Positions 49,015 to 59,258 of a stretch of DNA of 64,000 nucleotides are shown here, one piece after another. Location of the stretch: positions 558,001 to 622,000 of the forward strand of contig NZ_AQWP01000002.1 of assembly GCF_000375585.1 (NCBI RefSeq). Reading direction: 5' to 3'. The notes below the pieces were generated by a model. It was not told the DNA's origin. It saw only the letters and a program-made list of their open reading frames with translations, and made no database searches. The DNA comes from Sinorhizobium meliloti 4H41. GTDB lineage: Bacteria > Pseudomonadota > Alphaproteobacteria > Rhizobiales > Rhizobiaceae. The position numbers and the translations under genes are program-made. Each line of letters starts with the position of its first letter. Position 1 is the first letter of the stretch.

Positions 49015-50115
49015 TCACCGCAGCTTCAGCGTCGAGAGGCCGACCATTGCGAGGATTACTGCGATGATCCAGAAACGGATCACCACCTGGCTTTCCGTCC
49101 AGCCTTTCTTCTCGAAGTGATGGTGGATCGGCGCCATCAGGAAGACGCGATGCCCGGTGCGCTTGAACCAGAAGACCTGAATGATGACCGACAGCGTCTC
49201 GATGACGAAGAGCCCGCCGATGATGACCATGACGATCTCGTGCTTGGTCGCGACGGCCACGGTGCCGATCAGGCCGCCGAGCGCAAGCGAACCCGTATCG
49301 CCCATGAAAATCGCAGCAGGCGGTGCGTTGAACCACAGGAAGCCGAGGCCCGCGCCGATCACGGCACCGAGGATCACCGCGAGTTCGCCGGTGCCGGGCA
49401 CGAAATGGATCTGCAGGTAATTGGCGAAGACGGCGTTACCGGCAAGATAGGCGATCAGCCCAAATGCGGCCGACGCGATCATGACGGGAACGATCGCGAG
49501 CCCGTCGAGACCGTCGGTCAGGTTTACGGAATTTCCCGCGCCGACGATGACGAACCCGCCGAACAGCACGAAGAAATATCCGAGATTGAGCATCAGGTCC
49601 TTGAAGAAGGGAAAGGTCACCGACGAGCCGAAGGTGGAACCCGCCGCCCCCGCGGAAAGCGCCGCCTGCATCATGAAGAAGACGGCAACGGCGGCGATCA
49701 CGAACTCGATGCCGAGCCGTGCCTTGCCGGAGAAGCCCTTTTCCGACTGCTTCGTCACCTTCAGATAGTCGTCGTAGAAGCCTATAGCGCCGAACCCGAG
49801 CGTCACCAGAAGCGTCGATACGACATAGATGCTGGATAGATCGGCCCAGAGCAGCGACGACACCACGATGCCGGTCAGGATCATCAACCCGCCCATGGTC
49901 GGGGTCCCTGCCTTCTTGAAGTGCGTCTGGGGGCCGTCCGCACGGATCGGCTGGCCCTTGCCCTGGCGGATGCGCAACGATGCGATCATGGCGGGGCCGA
50001 ACAGGAACACGATCAAGGCAGAGGTGAAGAGAGCCGCCCCCGTACGGAAGGTGATGTAGCGAAAGAGATTGAAGAATTGAAAGTGGTCCGCCAGTTCCAC
50101 AAGCCAGATCAGCAT
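49015..50115 (-). CDS. mraY: Phospho-MurNAc-pentapeptide translocase MraY
   Basis: 366 residues and ten helices. MraY transfers the pentapeptide sugar to undecaprenyl phosphate (lipid I). Motifs are '[13 protein letters not shown]', '[13 protein letters not shown]', '[14 protein letters not shown]' and '[14 protein letters not shown]'. The ATG at 50115 follows AAGG. Unlike most dcw junctions, the upstream gap to murF is 241 bases and holds a repeat. Confidence 0.97.
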   Translation of the reverse strand: MLIWLVELADHFQFFNLFRYITFRTGAALFTSALIVFLFGPAMIASLRIRQGKGQPIRADGPQTHFKKAGTPTMGGLMILTGIVVSSLLWADLSSIYVVSTLLVTLGFGAIGFYDDYLKVTKQSEKGFSGKARLGIEFVIAAVAVFFMMQAALSAGAAGSTFGSSVTFPFFKDLMLNLGYFFVLFGGFVIVGAGNSVNLTDGLDGLAIVPVMIASAAFGLIAYLAGNAVFANYLQIHFVPGTGELAVILGAVIGAGLGFLWFNAPPAAIFMGDTGSLALGGLIGTVAVATKHEIVMVIIGGLFVIETLSVIIQVFWFKRTGHRVFLMAPIHHHFEKKGWTESQVVIRFWIIAVILAMVGLSTLKLR

Positions 50116-50240
50116 AAGGGACCTTTCCCCCGGAAGTTTATAATTGGACATCGTCCAACAGAATCATCTGCCAGAAGATACCCGCTTGCGTTCGACTATG
50201 TTAGGCCATTTCCCCTGGCCGAAGGCCGTATCCACCAGCA

Positions 50241-50344
50241 CTGCGGCGCCGCGCACCCTTTCGGGTGCACAAGAGCCGCCGCAGCGCTTTCAGTAGCCGC
50301 ATGTTCTTCCGCAGACCGGTTCCGGTTCGAGGAAACATGCAGCG
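50241..50344 (+). repeat. Mosaic palindromic repeat, near-full copy between murF and mraY
   Basis: Core GGCGCCGCGCACCCTTTCGG then GTGCACAAG, then GCCGCCGCAGCGCTTTCAG, then an outer arm from GCATGTTCTTCC to GGAAACATGCAGC (50299-50343). It forms two hairpins and breaks an otherwise compact operon. Confidence 0.8.
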
Positions 50345-50356
50345 ATGGCAACGTCC

Positions 50357-51790
50357 CTATACTTCCCCTGCTCCGGCCGTCTCCTGCGGATAGGCATCGA
50401 GAAGCGCCTGGACGATCTTTGCGCAACCGGTGCCCTTCGAAGACTTGACCATCACGACGTCGCCGGCCGCGACAGCTCCGAGCGCGTAGCCCGTGAGATC
50501 ATCCACCCGGTCCCGATGGACGACGGATACCTCCGGCGGCAGGGCGTCGCGCAGATGGGCCATCTCGGGCCCGGCCAGCCAGACATCGGCAATACCCGCC
50601 TCGATAATGGGTCTCGCAAGCGCCGCATGAACCACCGCCGAATGCTCGCCCATTTCCAGCATGTCGCCGAGAACGGCAATGCGTCGCCCGCCGGCTGACG
50701 GCTCTGCATCGCGCAGAAGCGAGATCGCCGCCCGCATCGAGGCGGGATTGGCGTTGTAGCTTTCGTCGATCACGGTGAGGTGCCCGGCGCCGATCCTCAG
50801 GTGATGCCGCAGCCCCCGGCCCTTTTCCGGCTGCATCGTCGCAAACGACGCGACGACGCGATCGGTATCCGCGCCTGCCAGCGTCGCCGCGGCGATCGCC
50901 GCCAAGGCGTTCTCGGCAATATGGCGCCCGGGTGCCCCGATCGCTATCTCAAGCGTTCTGCCTCCCACGGCGGCCCAGAGCACCGAGCTTTCCGCTCCTC
51001 CGGCAAACTCGGCCAGACGGAACTCCGATCTCGGATTTGCGCCGAAGGAATGGACATGGCTGACCCCCGCCGCCGCAGCCGCCCTTTCGAGGAACTCGTA
51101 TTGCGCGCTGTCCCGATTGATGACCGCATGGCCGCCGTTGACCACGCCTTCGAAGATCTCGGCCTTGGCGGCCGCAATCTCGTCCAGGCTCGTGAAATTG
51201 CCCAGATGGGCGGCGGCAATGCTGGTCACCACCGCGACATGCGGGCGGACCATCCGTGTCAGCGGCAGAATTTCGCCCGCATGGTTCATTCCGATCTCGA
51301 AGACCCCGAAATCGGTCGTCTCCGGCATGCGCGCAAGCGTCAGCGGCACGCCCCAGTGATTGTTGAAGGACGCCACGGAGGCGTGCACCCGGCCGAGGGG
51401 CGACAGCACGTGCCTCAGCATCTCCTTCGTGGTGGTCTTGCCCACCGATCCCGTGACGGCGATGATTTTCGCCGCGCTGCGGTCGCGGGCGGCGCAACCG
51501 AGCCGGATCATCGCCTCCAGCACGTCGTCGACGACGATCATCGGGGCGGTCAGGCGCCCCAGCGCCGGGAGTTTCGCTTCGCTGACGACCAGGAGCGCGG
51601 CTCCGTTTGCAAGCGCGATCCCGGCATAGTCGTGGCCGTCGACGCGATCGCCTCTGATCGCGAAAAAGGCCTCGCCATCGCCGATCGTGCGGCTGTCGAT
51701 CGAAATGCCGGTGATCCCTTCGGGCAGGTTCCCGACCGGGCGGCCGTTCATGGCGGCCAGAAGATCGCTGCTTGTCCAGAGCCAGTTCAA
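50357..51790 (-). CDS. murF: UDP-MurNAc-tripeptide-D-Ala-D-Ala ligase MurF
   Basis: 477 residues. MurF adds the D-Ala-D-Ala made by Ddl. The ATP loop is 'AVTGSVGKTTTKEML'; 'FEIGMNHAGEILPLTRMV' and 'DESYNANPASMRAAI' are MurF-specific. The start is TTG at 51790 with GGGAGG at a good distance, one base after the murE stop. A TTG start may lower expression relative to its neighbours. Confidence 0.95.
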   Translation of the reverse strand: MNWLWTSSDLLAAMNGRPVGNLPEGITGISIDSRTIGDGEAFFAIRGDRVDGHDYAGIALANGAALLVVSEAKLPALGRLTAPMIVVDDVLEAMIRLGCAARDRSAAKIIAVTGSVGKTTTKEMLRHVLSPLGRVHASVASFNNHWGVPLTLARMPETTDFGVFEIGMNHAGEILPLTRMVRPHVAVVTSIAAAHLGNFTSLDEIAAAKAEIFEGVVNGGHAVINRDSAQYEFLERAAAAAGVSHVHSFGANPRSEFRLAEFAGGAESSVLWAAVGGRTLEIAIGAPGRHIAENALAAIAAATLAGADTDRVVASFATMQPEKGRGLRHHLRIGAGHLTVIDESYNANPASMRAAISLLRDAEPSAGGRRIAVLGDMLEMGEHSAVVHAALARPIIEAGIADVWLAGPEMAHLRDALPPEVSVVHRDRVDDLTGYALGAVAAGDVVMVKSSKGTGCAKIVQALLDAYPQETAGAGEV

Positions 51791-51791
51791 A

Positions 51792-53252
51792 TCAAAGACC
51801 TCCCAGTGCCTTGCGGACCTCCGCGTGGTCGGAAAAAGGCAGCGTCACCGAACCGATCGTCTGCCCCTCTTCATGCCCCTTTCCGGCAACGATCAGCGTA
51901 TCGCCGGTCTTCAGCATGCCGACGGCCGCACGGATCGCCTCGGCGCGATCGCCGATTTCCGTAGCCCCCTTGGCCGCAGCCATGATCTCGGCACGGATCA
52001 CTTCCGGTACTTCCGAGCGCGGATTGTCGTCGGTGACGATCACGACATCGGCGAGGCGGCTGGCAATCTCTCCCATGATCGGGCGCTTGCCCTTGTCCCG
52101 GTCGCCGCCGCATCCGAAAACCACCACGACCCGGCCGGTGGTAAAGGGACGCACGGACTCCAGCACGTTTGCGAGTGCGTCCGGCTTGTGGGCGTAGTCC
52201 ACATAGGCGAGTGCGCCGTCCTTCGTCTGTCCGACGAGCTCCAGCCGCCCCGAAGCGCCCTGCAGCCTCTCCAGCGCCGAGAATGCCGCCTTTGCGGTGA
52301 TCCCGGTGGACATTGCGAGCCCCGCGGCGACGAGCGCGTTGGCGATCTGGAAATCACCGGCGAGCGGCACGTGAATTTCGTAGATGTCGTCACCGACATG
52401 CACCTCCGCCGACTGCTTGTGGCGGAAATGCTCGACGCGCTTCAGCGCAATGAAATCGCCGTTGCGCCCGACGGTGCGCACATCGTGGCCGGCCTTGCGA
52501 GCGGCAGCGATCGCCTCGGCGGACCATTGGTCGTCCGCGAAGATCACCGCCGGCGAACCTTTCGGCAGGAGCGCCCCGAAGAGGCGCATCTTGGAGGCCA
52601 TGTAGTGTTCGACCGTCGGATGGTAATCCATGTGATCGCGACCGAGATTGGTAAAGGCGGCGGCTGCGAGGTTGACCCCGTCCAGCCGGCACTGGTCCAG
52701 ACCGTGGCTCGAAGCCTCCATTGCCGCATGGGTCACGCCCTCATCGGCAAGTTCCGCAAGCAGCTTGTGCAGGGATACCGGGTCGGGGGTCGTCAGCGAG
52801 CCGTATTCGGTGCGGCCGGGCGCCACCACTCCCGTGGTGCCGATCATCGCCGCCGAGAAGCCGCTATGCGCCCAGATCTGCCGGGTGAAGGAAGCAACGG
52901 ACGTCTTTCCCGCCGTGCCCGTGACCGCCACCATCGTCTCCGGCTGGCGCTCGTAGAAGCTGGATGCCGCCTTTGCCAGGAACCTGCGCGGTTCGGAGAT
53001 CGCAAAGACGGGCGCACCCGCTTCCGCCTGGGCACCTTTTCCGGCGACGACCGCCGAGGCTCCGCGAGACAGCGCATCCGCTATGTAAGCGGCCCCGTCC
53101 GCCTTCGATCCGGCAACGGCGACGAAGAGGTCGCCGGGCCTGACCTGCCGGCTATCGGCCGTGATGCCGCCGATCTCGATGGTCGCGGCGTCGCCCTTCA
53201 GCTGCGCCGAAAGTTCCGGGAAATTCGATCCCGCCAGGTCCGTGATCTTCAT
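51792..53252 (-). CDS. murE: UDP-MurNAc-tripeptide synthetase MurE (meso-DAP adding)
   Basis: 486 residues from ATG 53252 (GTG 53261 also in frame). MurE adds the third stem residue. The ATP loop is '[18 protein letters not shown]'. The motif 'TDDNPRSE' marks meso-diaminopimelate specificity, as expected for a Gram-negative. Its promoter-side gap to ftsI (165 bases) holds a mosaic repeat. Confidence 0.97.
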   Translation of the reverse strand: MKITDLAGSNFPELSAQLKGDAATIEIGGITADSRQVRPGDLFVAVAGSKADGAAYIADALSRGASAVVAGKGAQAEAGAPVFAISEPRRFLAKAASSFYERQPETMVAVTGTAGKTSVASFTRQIWAHSGFSAAMIGTTGVVAPGRTEYGSLTTPDPVSLHKLLAELADEGVTHAAMEASSHGLDQCRLDGVNLAAAAFTNLGRDHMDYHPTVEHYMASKMRLFGALLPKGSPAVIFADDQWSAEAIAAARKAGHDVRTVGRNGDFIALKRVEHFRHKQSAEVHVGDDIYEIHVPLAGDFQIANALVAAGLAMSTGITAKAAFSALERLQGASGRLELVGQTKDGALAYVDYAHKPDALANVLESVRPFTTGRVVVVFGCGGDRDKGKRPIMGEIASRLADVVIVTDDNPRSEVPEVIRAEIMAAAKGATEIGDRAEAIRAAVGMLKTGDTLIVAGKGHEEGQTIGSVTLPFSDHAEVRKALGGL

Positions 53253-53283
53253 GAACTGCACGTCTCACATCGATATGATCCAA

Positions 53284-53384
53284 CAGCGCCGTGCGTCTTC
53301 TCAGACGCGCAAAGGTCGCCGTAACATTTTGAATGCAGCATGGTATGGTCCTTGAATCGACTCCGGTTCACGGAGCCATGCAGC
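53284..53384 (+). repeat. Mosaic palindromic repeat, near-full copy between ftsI and murE
   Basis: Core GCGCCGTGCGTCTTCTCAGA then CGCGCAAAGGTCGCCGTAAC, then ATTTTGAATGCAGCATGG, then an outer arm to CATGCAGC at 53377-53384. This copy is the clearest of the family and serves as the reference for the others. Confidence 0.85.
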
Positions 53385-53417
53385 GGAATCGCGAATCCTC
53401 CGCCTTTCATTTCACGG

Positions 53418-55166
53418 TCAATAAGACACAAGCAAGGCAGAACCGTCTTGTCCGAACTTCGGCTCCACGCCGAGCAGCGGAGCGGAGCGGCTGATGATGT
53501 CGCGCACCATCGGGGCGGCATTCGAACCGGCCGTGCGTCCCCCGCCTTCGCCGGTCTTGGGCGCGTCGATGAAGGTCAGCACCATGTATTTGGGATCGTC
53601 GATCGGAAACGCCGCAAGGAAGGCATTGAAGTTCAGGTCGCTGGCATAGCGGCCGTTGACGACCTTGTCGGCCGTGCCGGTCTTGCCGCCGACATTGAAA
53701 CCCGGAACGAGCGCCCGCTTGCCCGAACCCGCGATGCCGTTCCAGCGAAGCAGATAGCGCATGTCTTCACTGGTACTCTTCTTGACCACTGCGCTCGCGA
53801 GTTCGCTCGCTTTTTCCTCGCTGCGCGGCAGGAAGGTCGGCGGGATGAGTTTGCCGCCATTGACCAGCGCGGCACCTGCGACCGCCGTCTGCAGCGGCGT
53901 CGTCGAAACGCCGTGGCCGAAGGAGATCGTGATCGAGTTGATCTTCTTCCACTCGCGCGGCTGGCTTGGCGCCTTCACTTCCGGCAGTTCGGTCGGAAGC
54001 CTCGTCAGCAGGCCTATCCGCGTGAGGAACTCCTTGTGGCCCGGAATGCCGATCAGGTCGGCGATCTTGGCGGTACCGATATTCGAGGAATACTGGAAGA
54101 TTTCCGGCACCGTCAGTACGCGGCGCTTGCCGTGGAAGTCCTTGATCGTGAATCCGCCGATGCGGATCGGTGCGGTCGCATCGAAACTGTCGTTGAGCGT
54201 CACCTTGCCGGAATCGAGACCCATGGCGATGGTGAAGGTCTTGAAGGTGGAGCCCATCTCGAACGTGCCGTTCGACATGCGGTTCATCCAGCCCTCTTCG
54301 GCGCCTTCCGCGGGCCTGTTCGGGTCGTAATCCGGCACGGAGGCCATGGCCAGCACTTCGCCGGTATGGACGTCGAGGACGACGGCACCGGCGGCAATCG
54401 CCTGGTAGTTCTTCATGCCTGCGTCGATGACGTCGCGCACGATATTCTGCACGCGCACGTCGATCGAAAGCCTGACCGGTTCGAGCTTGGCATCGCTGGT
54501 CATTCCGATCGCCGCAAGATCGGCGAGACCCTGCTCGTCTATGTAACGCTCCATACCGGCGACGCCGCGGTTGTCGATGTTGACGTGACCGAGGATGTGG
54601 GCGGCAGTCGGCCCTCCCGGATAGAAGCGCCGTTTCTCCGGGCGGAAGCCGATGCCGGGAATGCCGAGCGCGAGGATTTCGCTCTGCTGCTTCGGCGTCA
54701 GTTGCCGGCGCAGCCATTGAAAGCGCGAATTCGACTTGAGCTTGTTGTAGATTTCGCGCGCGTTGAGATCAGGAAGCACCGTCGCCAATCGCTCCACCGC
54801 CTCGTCGGCATCGACGATCTTGTGCGGCTCCGCATAGAGCGAGACGGTACGGATATCGGTTGCGAGAACCTCGCCGTTGCGGTCGAGAATATCCGGCCGC
54901 GAGGCCATGAGACTATCGGCGCGGCCGATCGAGGAGACCGTTTCCGGCTGCGCGAGACCATATTGGACGAGGCGTCCTCCGATCGCCGCGTAGACGAGGC
55001 CGAAACTGGCGATGATGATCGCGACCCGGCTTTTCGCCCGGCTTGCGCTCTTCTTGCGCGTTCCTTCGAAAGTGACGTTGAGCCCGCTGTCGGCGGGGCG
55101 GTTATTGCCGCCCGCCGAAAAATGCGCCTTGCTCTTCAGCACCATGATACGAGAGAGAAACGACAT
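53418..55166 (-). CDS. ftsI: Division-specific penicillin-binding protein FtsI (PBP3)
   Basis: 582 residues. One membrane span (about 48-66), a dimerisation domain, then the transpeptidase domain. Catalytic Ser306 and Lys309 lie in 'GSTFKTF'; 'QYSSNIGTAK' is the SxN box and 'VGGKTGTADK' the KTG box. It crosslinks septal peptidoglycan with FtsW. The ATG overlaps the ftsL stop as TGATG. Confidence 0.97.
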   Translation of the reverse strand: MSFLSRIMVLKSKAHFSAGGNNRPADSGLNVTFEGTRKKSASRAKSRVAIIIASFGLVYAAIGGRLVQYGLAQPETVSSIGRADSLMASRPDILDRNGEVLATDIRTVSLYAEPHKIVDADEAVERLATVLPDLNAREIYNKLKSNSRFQWLRRQLTPKQQSEILALGIPGIGFRPEKRRFYPGGPTAAHILGHVNIDNRGVAGMERYIDEQGLADLAAIGMTSDAKLEPVRLSIDVRVQNIVRDVIDAGMKNYQAIAAGAVVLDVHTGEVLAMASVPDYDPNRPAEGAEEGWMNRMSNGTFEMGSTFKTFTIAMGLDSGKVTLNDSFDATAPIRIGGFTIKDFHGKRRVLTVPEIFQYSSNIGTAKIADLIGIPGHKEFLTRIGLLTRLPTELPEVKAPSQPREWKKINSITISFGHGVSTTPLQTAVAGAALVNGGKLIPPTFLPRSEEKASELASAVVKKSTSEDMRYLLRWNGIAGSGKRALVPGFNVGGKTGTADKVVNGRYASDLNFNAFLAAFPIDDPKYMVLTFIDAPKTGEGGGRTAGSNAAPMVRDIISRSAPLLGVEPKFGQDGSALLVSY

Positions 55167-55561
55167 CAGCGCGCCACCGAACCTGTTGCGATATTGTCGG
55201 CCTCGATGACGGCGGCGATATTGTCGGCCGCCTGCTCCGTGGCCTTCTTATCCTCTTCGGATGGAGGCAGATCAGCCCTCAGCATCGGCAGCTCCTCCGG
55301 CCGCGCCAGCTGCGTCGAGGGGGTCGGCGCGAGTTGCAGATCGGCTGCAAAGACGGTCACCAGTCTCTCCAGCCGGTTCGGCTGGGTCAGAAGCGCCCAG
55401 TCGGCCTTGAGCAGATCGATCGTGTCCTCTTCGAGCTTTATCGCTGCGTCGAGCCTGCGCACCTCTTCGAGCTTGTTCTCGGCCTTATGCTTGATCGTGT
55501 AGGTGACCGTCGCGGCCGCCGTCATGATGACGATCAGGACAATATCGAGCGTTCTGAGCAT
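55166..55561 (-). CDS. ftsL: Cell division protein FtsL
   Basis: 131 residues, recognised more by position, size and topology than sequence: a short cytoplasmic end, one membrane helix (about 5-22) and a coiled-coil periplasmic segment (about 28-60), 'KAENKLEEVRRLDAAIKLEE'. FtsL bridges FtsQ/FtsB to FtsWI. It lies between rsmH and ftsI, as in other proteobacteria. The C-terminal acidic tail (about 80-131) is long for the family. Confidence 0.9.
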   Translation of the reverse strand: MLRTLDIVLIVIMTAAATVTYTIKHKAENKLEEVRRLDAAIKLEEDTIDLLKADWALLTQPNRLERLVTVFAADLQLAPTPSTQLARPEELPMLRADLPPSEEDKKATEQAADNIAAVIEADNIATGSVAR

Positions 55562-55567
55562 CGTCTT

Positions 55568-56593
55568 CTAGCCCCCCAGCCTTGCAAGGCTCGCCAGTTC
55601 CGGCAGATTGAAAATCGAAAGATCGGCGCCCGGCGACGGAGCCTCGGTGCGGACACCCGCTCTCAGCTTCGCGGACCGGGCACGAGGATTGCGGGACGCC
55701 TCCTCCTCGCTTGCCGCGACCATAGGCTTGCCGACTGGCGTGAAGGTTGCGGCGCGCGCCGTCACCAGCGGCAGATGGCGGGAGCCGCCCGCCTTGCCGG
55801 ACCGATCCTGGAAGAACGTCTTTACGATTCGATCCTCGAGCGAATGAAAGGTAACGACGACGAGCCGGCCGCCAGGTTTCAGAGCCCGTTCGGCCGCAAA
55901 CAGGGCATGGGCGAGCTCGCCCAGCTCGTCATTGACGAAGATGCGCAACGCCTGGAAGACACGCGTTGCGGGGTGAATCTTGTCCTTGGCCTTGCGCGGC
56001 GTAACCGTCTCGATGAGATTTGCGAGATCGCGGGTGGTCTCGAACGGCGTCTCGGCGCGGCGCTTTTCGATGGCGCGCGCAATCCGCCCCGCCTGCTTTT
56101 CCTCTCCGAGGAAGCCGAAGATGCGGATGAGGTCCGACACCTTCGCTCGATTGACGACATCGGCGGCGGAGACGCCGGCGGCCGACATGCGCATGTCGAG
56201 CGGCCCCTTCTTCTGAAAGGAGAAGCCACGCTCCGCCTCGTCGATCTGCATGGAAGAGACGCCGATATCGAGCACGACGCCGTCGAGCCCTTGTGCCGGC
56301 GCATGCTCGGCCAGATCGGAAAAACGGGAATGAACGAGCTTCAGCCGCCCGCCACTCGCGTGCATCATGGCCTGCCCCGCGGCGATCGCCGTCGGATCGC
56401 GGTCGAGCGCGATGACGTCGGCACCGGCATCGAGAATGGCGGATGCGTAGCCGCCGGCGCCGAAAGTGCCGTCGAGAACGATCTTGCCGGGAGCGGGATC
56501 CAGAGCCGCGAGAACTTCCTTCAGGAGGACGGGAATGTGACGAACCGGTCCGCCGTCGGCATCAGAAGTTCCGCCGCCTTGATCCGTCACCAT
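55568..56593 (-). CDS. rsmH: 16S rRNA m4C1402 methyltransferase RsmH (MraW)
   Basis: 341 residues. RsmH methylates N4 of C1402 in 16S rRNA. The SAM loop is '[16 protein letters not shown]'; '[20 protein letters not shown]' and '[17 protein letters not shown]' are signature stretches. The ATG at 56593 is 14 bases past mraZ and follows GGCGGG. The frame stays open upstream through mraZ and beyond, but that is a shadow. Confidence 0.96.
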   Translation of the reverse strand: MVTDQGGGTSDADGGPVRHIPVLLKEVLAALDPAPGKIVLDGTFGAGGYASAILDAGADVIALDRDPTAIAAGQAMMHASGGRLKLVHSRFSDLAEHAPAQGLDGVVLDIGVSSMQIDEAERGFSFQKKGPLDMRMSAAGVSAADVVNRAKVSDLIRIFGFLGEEKQAGRIARAIEKRRAETPFETTRDLANLIETVTPRKAKDKIHPATRVFQALRIFVNDELGELAHALFAAERALKPGGRLVVVTFHSLEDRIVKTFFQDRSGKAGGSRHLPLVTARAATFTPVGKPMVAASEEEASRNPRARSAKLRAGVRTEAPSPGADLSIFNLPELASLARLGG

Positions 56594-56607
56594 CCCGCCT
56601 CTCCATT

Positions 56608-57048
56608 CTATTGTGAACGCAGCCCCCGTTGCTTGCGCCCTTCTCTGGCCTCCGCCTGCGCCCTCGCAAACGCCTGCGGATCCCAGAGCTGAAAATGATC
56701 GCCCCGCCCGACGAAGGTCACGTCGTTCGAGATGCCGGTGAAGTCGCGGATGAAATCCGTCACCATCAGCCGGCCCTCCGGGTCGAGCTTCACATAGACC
56801 CCGCCCCCATGAACAAGGAGCGACATCTCGTTGGCCGCATCCGAAAACGGATCCTCGGCGGCCATCTGCTTCTCGAACCGGTCCAGAAGCTCCGGCCCGC
56901 CGACGCTGATCGCCGGAAAGACGAAGTCCTGAAAACAGTATAACTCCCGCACGCCTGCCTCCAAAAGCACGGCGCGAAAGGCCGAAGGGACGGAGACCCG
57001 CCCTTTGGCATCGATCCGGTTCGTAACATGTGACAAGAAGCGGTTCAT
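56608..57048 (-). CDS. mraZ: Transcriptional regulator MraZ
   Basis: 146 residues, two AbrB-like SpoVT domains. '[19 protein letters not shown]' and the second '[20 protein letters not shown]' are the two DNA-binding swapped-hairpin motifs (the DxxGR pattern). MraZ represses its own dcw operon by binding spaced TGGG repeats, which are seen upstream at 57224-57258. It is the first gene of the operon. Confidence 0.96.
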   Translation of the reverse strand: MNRFLSHVTNRIDAKGRVSVPSAFRAVLLEAGVRELYCFQDFVFPAISVGGPELLDRFEKQMAAEDPFSDAANEMSLLVHGGGVYVKLDPEGRLMVTDFIRDFTGISNDVTFVGRGDHFQLWDPQAFARAQAEAREGRKQRGLRSQ

Positions 57049-57223
57049 GACGCGAAACGGCCGCCTCCGATTGACGGGCCACGATCATCGGCCCGCACAT
57101 ACACTCGCACCACCGCGCATGGATCCCCCGCCGGGCACGTGCGTGCCCGCCTGATCTTCCCATCGACGGAAGCCTCGAATTTCGCGATGGAGGGCCATTG
57201 CACGGCCCTTGCGCAGTACCATT

Positions 57224-57258
57224 ATGGGATAACATGGGACCATATGGGCGTCAATGGG
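57224..57258. promoter_or_regulatory. MraZ operator: four ATGGG boxes at 10-bp spacing
   Basis: ATGGG occurs at 57224, 57234, 57244 and 57254, exactly one helical turn apart, each followed by a five-base spacer. MraZ is known to bind TGGG-type direct repeats with this period upstream of mraZ. The boxes lie about 175-210 bases from the mraZ start and read on the strand opposite to mraZ. The dcw promoter should lie within 57050-57260. Confidence 0.85.
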
Positions 57259-57467
57259 AGAAGCTCGTAACCAGCCTTGCGGATGATCAAATATTGATAG
57301 GTTGTTAAGTTTAACAAAGGGTTACGATCAAAACCCTAATGCCTTGGAATCGCGCGCAAAAGCGAGCCGCGTCCGTGAGGTGCGGCGAGCCTCGCAGGCG
57401 TGATTCGCTGAGTCAGGGAATTGAGGAGACGTGCTTTGCCGCAGTGGCGAAAGCTGCAAAGAAAAAA

Positions 57468-57867
57468 GCCAGTTGGCCTGTAAGCCGGGTTCTGTATGGC
57501 TCCGCCTCCGGAGAGACGAAACGTGGCAGCCATTCATCTGGGGCTGCGCTTGCGCGCAGCCTCGTGCAACCCACCCGGACGACGCGCCTGGAAACCGGCT
57601 GGGCGCTTGCGCGCCCGTGTCGTCCCTATTCGGTCTTGCTCCCGGTGGGGTTTGCCGTGCCGTCCATGTCGCCATGTCCGCGGTGGGCTCTTACCCCACC
57701 CTTTCACCCTTACTCCGCAAGCGGAGCGGTCTGCTTTCTGTGGCACTTTCCCTGGGGTCGCCCCCGCCGGACGTTATCCGGCACCGTGTTTCCGTGGAGC
57801 CCGGACTTTCCTCGCCCCGCGGCCTTTCGGCACTTGCGAGGCGCGGCTGCCCGGCCAACTGGCAGAG
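57468..57867 (-). ncRNA. rnpB: RNase P RNA (type A)
   Basis: The 5' end GCCAGTTGGCC (57863-57853 on the minus strand) is the exact complement of the 3' end GGCCAACTGGC (57478-57468), forming helix P1. Universal sequences are present: GAGGAAAGTCCGGGCTCC near the 5' end (about 57812-57795), GGGTAAGAGCCCACC in the middle and CAGAACCCGGCTTACAGGCC at the 3' end. A run of six T follows at 57467-57462 as terminator. It is the catalytic RNA that matures tRNA 5' ends. Open frames across it are artefacts. Confidence 0.97.
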
Positions 57868-57933
57868 GCTCATTAAACGACCGGGACGGCAAGCGCCAGA
57901 GAAATCGGCACGGCCGCGCGGTCCGGCGGTTAC

Positions 57934-59121
57934 TTAGCGATACGCGACCGCGAAGTCCGTTTCGTACCCGTCCGCCTCGAGCCGGCCGTCCGCCACCAGC
58001 ACCGCGCCAAGCCTGCCGATCTCGTCGGAGCTCTTGGCAGCCTGGCCGTTGCCGCCTGTGAGCACGGCAATGCGGTCGCTCACGAAACCGATATAAGGAT
58101 AGCCGTGTCGCGTGAACGCCGTGACGCAGGGCGAATAATGCGTCGAAGCGGGTCTCAAGCCGGGGATCGTCTCGGCGAGCAGTCCGCGCATGTGTTCGGC
58201 CGCATCCGCGTTTGCACCGCTTCGGAACCAGTCCCTGATCGCCGGCTCGCTCGCAAGGATCCGATCGGTCGGATCGCCGCCGATCTTTACGTAGTGTTTG
58301 CCATCGGCATAGGCAACCGGCGGCAACAGGTAATAGCTTCTCTCCTGCTCCGGCGCGACTCCGATCAGCGACGGCATGCCTTCATAGAAGGAAAGATCAT
58401 CCGCGCCCACCTCCGCAAAAAGCACGGTGCGCGCCTTTACCGCAAGGTCGAGCGGCCGCGGAAGAAGCGCCTGCGAAAGCGAGAAGCCGCCCGCGGCGAC
58501 CAGGACGCGGCCGGCCCGTACCAGGTGGCCGTCGATCGTGCCGACCACCACGTGATCCGGACCGTCTTCGACCGAGATCACCTCCGAGCGGATCACCCGT
58601 GCACCCGATTTTTCGGCCGCGATCGTTTGCGCACGGACGAGCGAACGAGGATTTATGTAGCCTGCACCGTTTGCCTCATGAACGCCGGCATAGCCTTGCG
58701 GGAAGCGGAACCAGGGAAACCGCCTGGCAAGGTCGTCGCCAAGGATCAGCGGTGCCTCGACGCCCAGCCTGTCGCGGGCACGCTCGACATTCTCGAGATA
58801 GTCGAACGCGCCGCCGGGAGCTGGAGCCGCGATCAGACAGCCGACGGGAAAATAGAAGTCGACGCCGCTTTCCTGTGCGATTTCCGGATACCGATCGATC
58901 GAGCGCCGGGCCAGACGCGCCCAGACCGGGTCGTCGTCGATCGTACGGGTGATGCGGGCATTGTCGTAGTGACTGGCGAAAACGCCGCCGTGGCTCGCCC
59001 AGTCCTCCGGCTCATCGGGGCCGATAAGCGCGACACCGGCGCCCGCCCTCGCAAGGTGACGCGCCGCTGCGGCGCCCATCATCCCCTTGCCAATGATAAC
59101 GAAATCAACGCTCTCCGACAT
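57934..59121 (-). CDS. FAD-dependent oxidoreductase, DAO (D-amino acid/sarcosine oxidase) family
   Basis: 395 residues. The N-terminal dinucleotide fold is 'VIIGKGMMGAAAARHLARAG', a GxGxxG variant with the acidic residue replaced (ending 'VALIGPDEP'). 'VLVAAGGFS' and the C-terminal 'IAVLTGGNGQAAKSS' close the FAD site; 'PYIGFVSDRIAVLTGGNG' is typical of sarcosine or N-methyl amino acid oxidases. The substrate is unknown. GGGGAAGGG precedes the ATG at 59121. Confidence 0.88.
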   Translation of the reverse strand: MSESVDFVIIGKGMMGAAAARHLARAGAGVALIGPDEPEDWASHGGVFASHYDNARITRTIDDDPVWARLARRSIDRYPEIAQESGVDFYFPVGCLIAAPAPGGAFDYLENVERARDRLGVEAPLILGDDLARRFPWFRFPQGYAGVHEANGAGYINPRSLVRAQTIAAEKSGARVIRSEVISVEDGPDHVVVGTIDGHLVRAGRVLVAAGGFSLSQALLPRPLDLAVKARTVLFAEVGADDLSFYEGMPSLIGVAPEQERSYYLLPPVAYADGKHYVKIGGDPTDRILASEPAIRDWFRSGANADAAEHMRGLLAETIPGLRPASTHYSPCVTAFTRHGYPYIGFVSDRIAVLTGGNGQAAKSSDEIGRLGAVLVADGRLEADGYETDFAVAYR

Positions 59122-59258
59122 GCCCTTCCCCGATGTTCGCTTCGCGACCGAGATAGCACGCCGTTCAGTCTTCCGCACCGAATTCCTTCGGACAATCAAC
59201 AATATGCCGGAACGCAATACCCATCCGGCGTATGTCTTACAGCGTCACATGCGGTAGA

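Noticed and set aside
55568-57235. A 555-codon form of RsmH extending through mraZ
   Set aside because: The RsmH family begins at the ATG at 56593; the upstream extension is a shadow of mraZ and its leader.
57339-58061. Several plus-strand open frames of 100-240 codons
   Set aside because: They lie across the RNase P RNA gene, whose universal sequences and matching P1 arms are clear on the minus strand.
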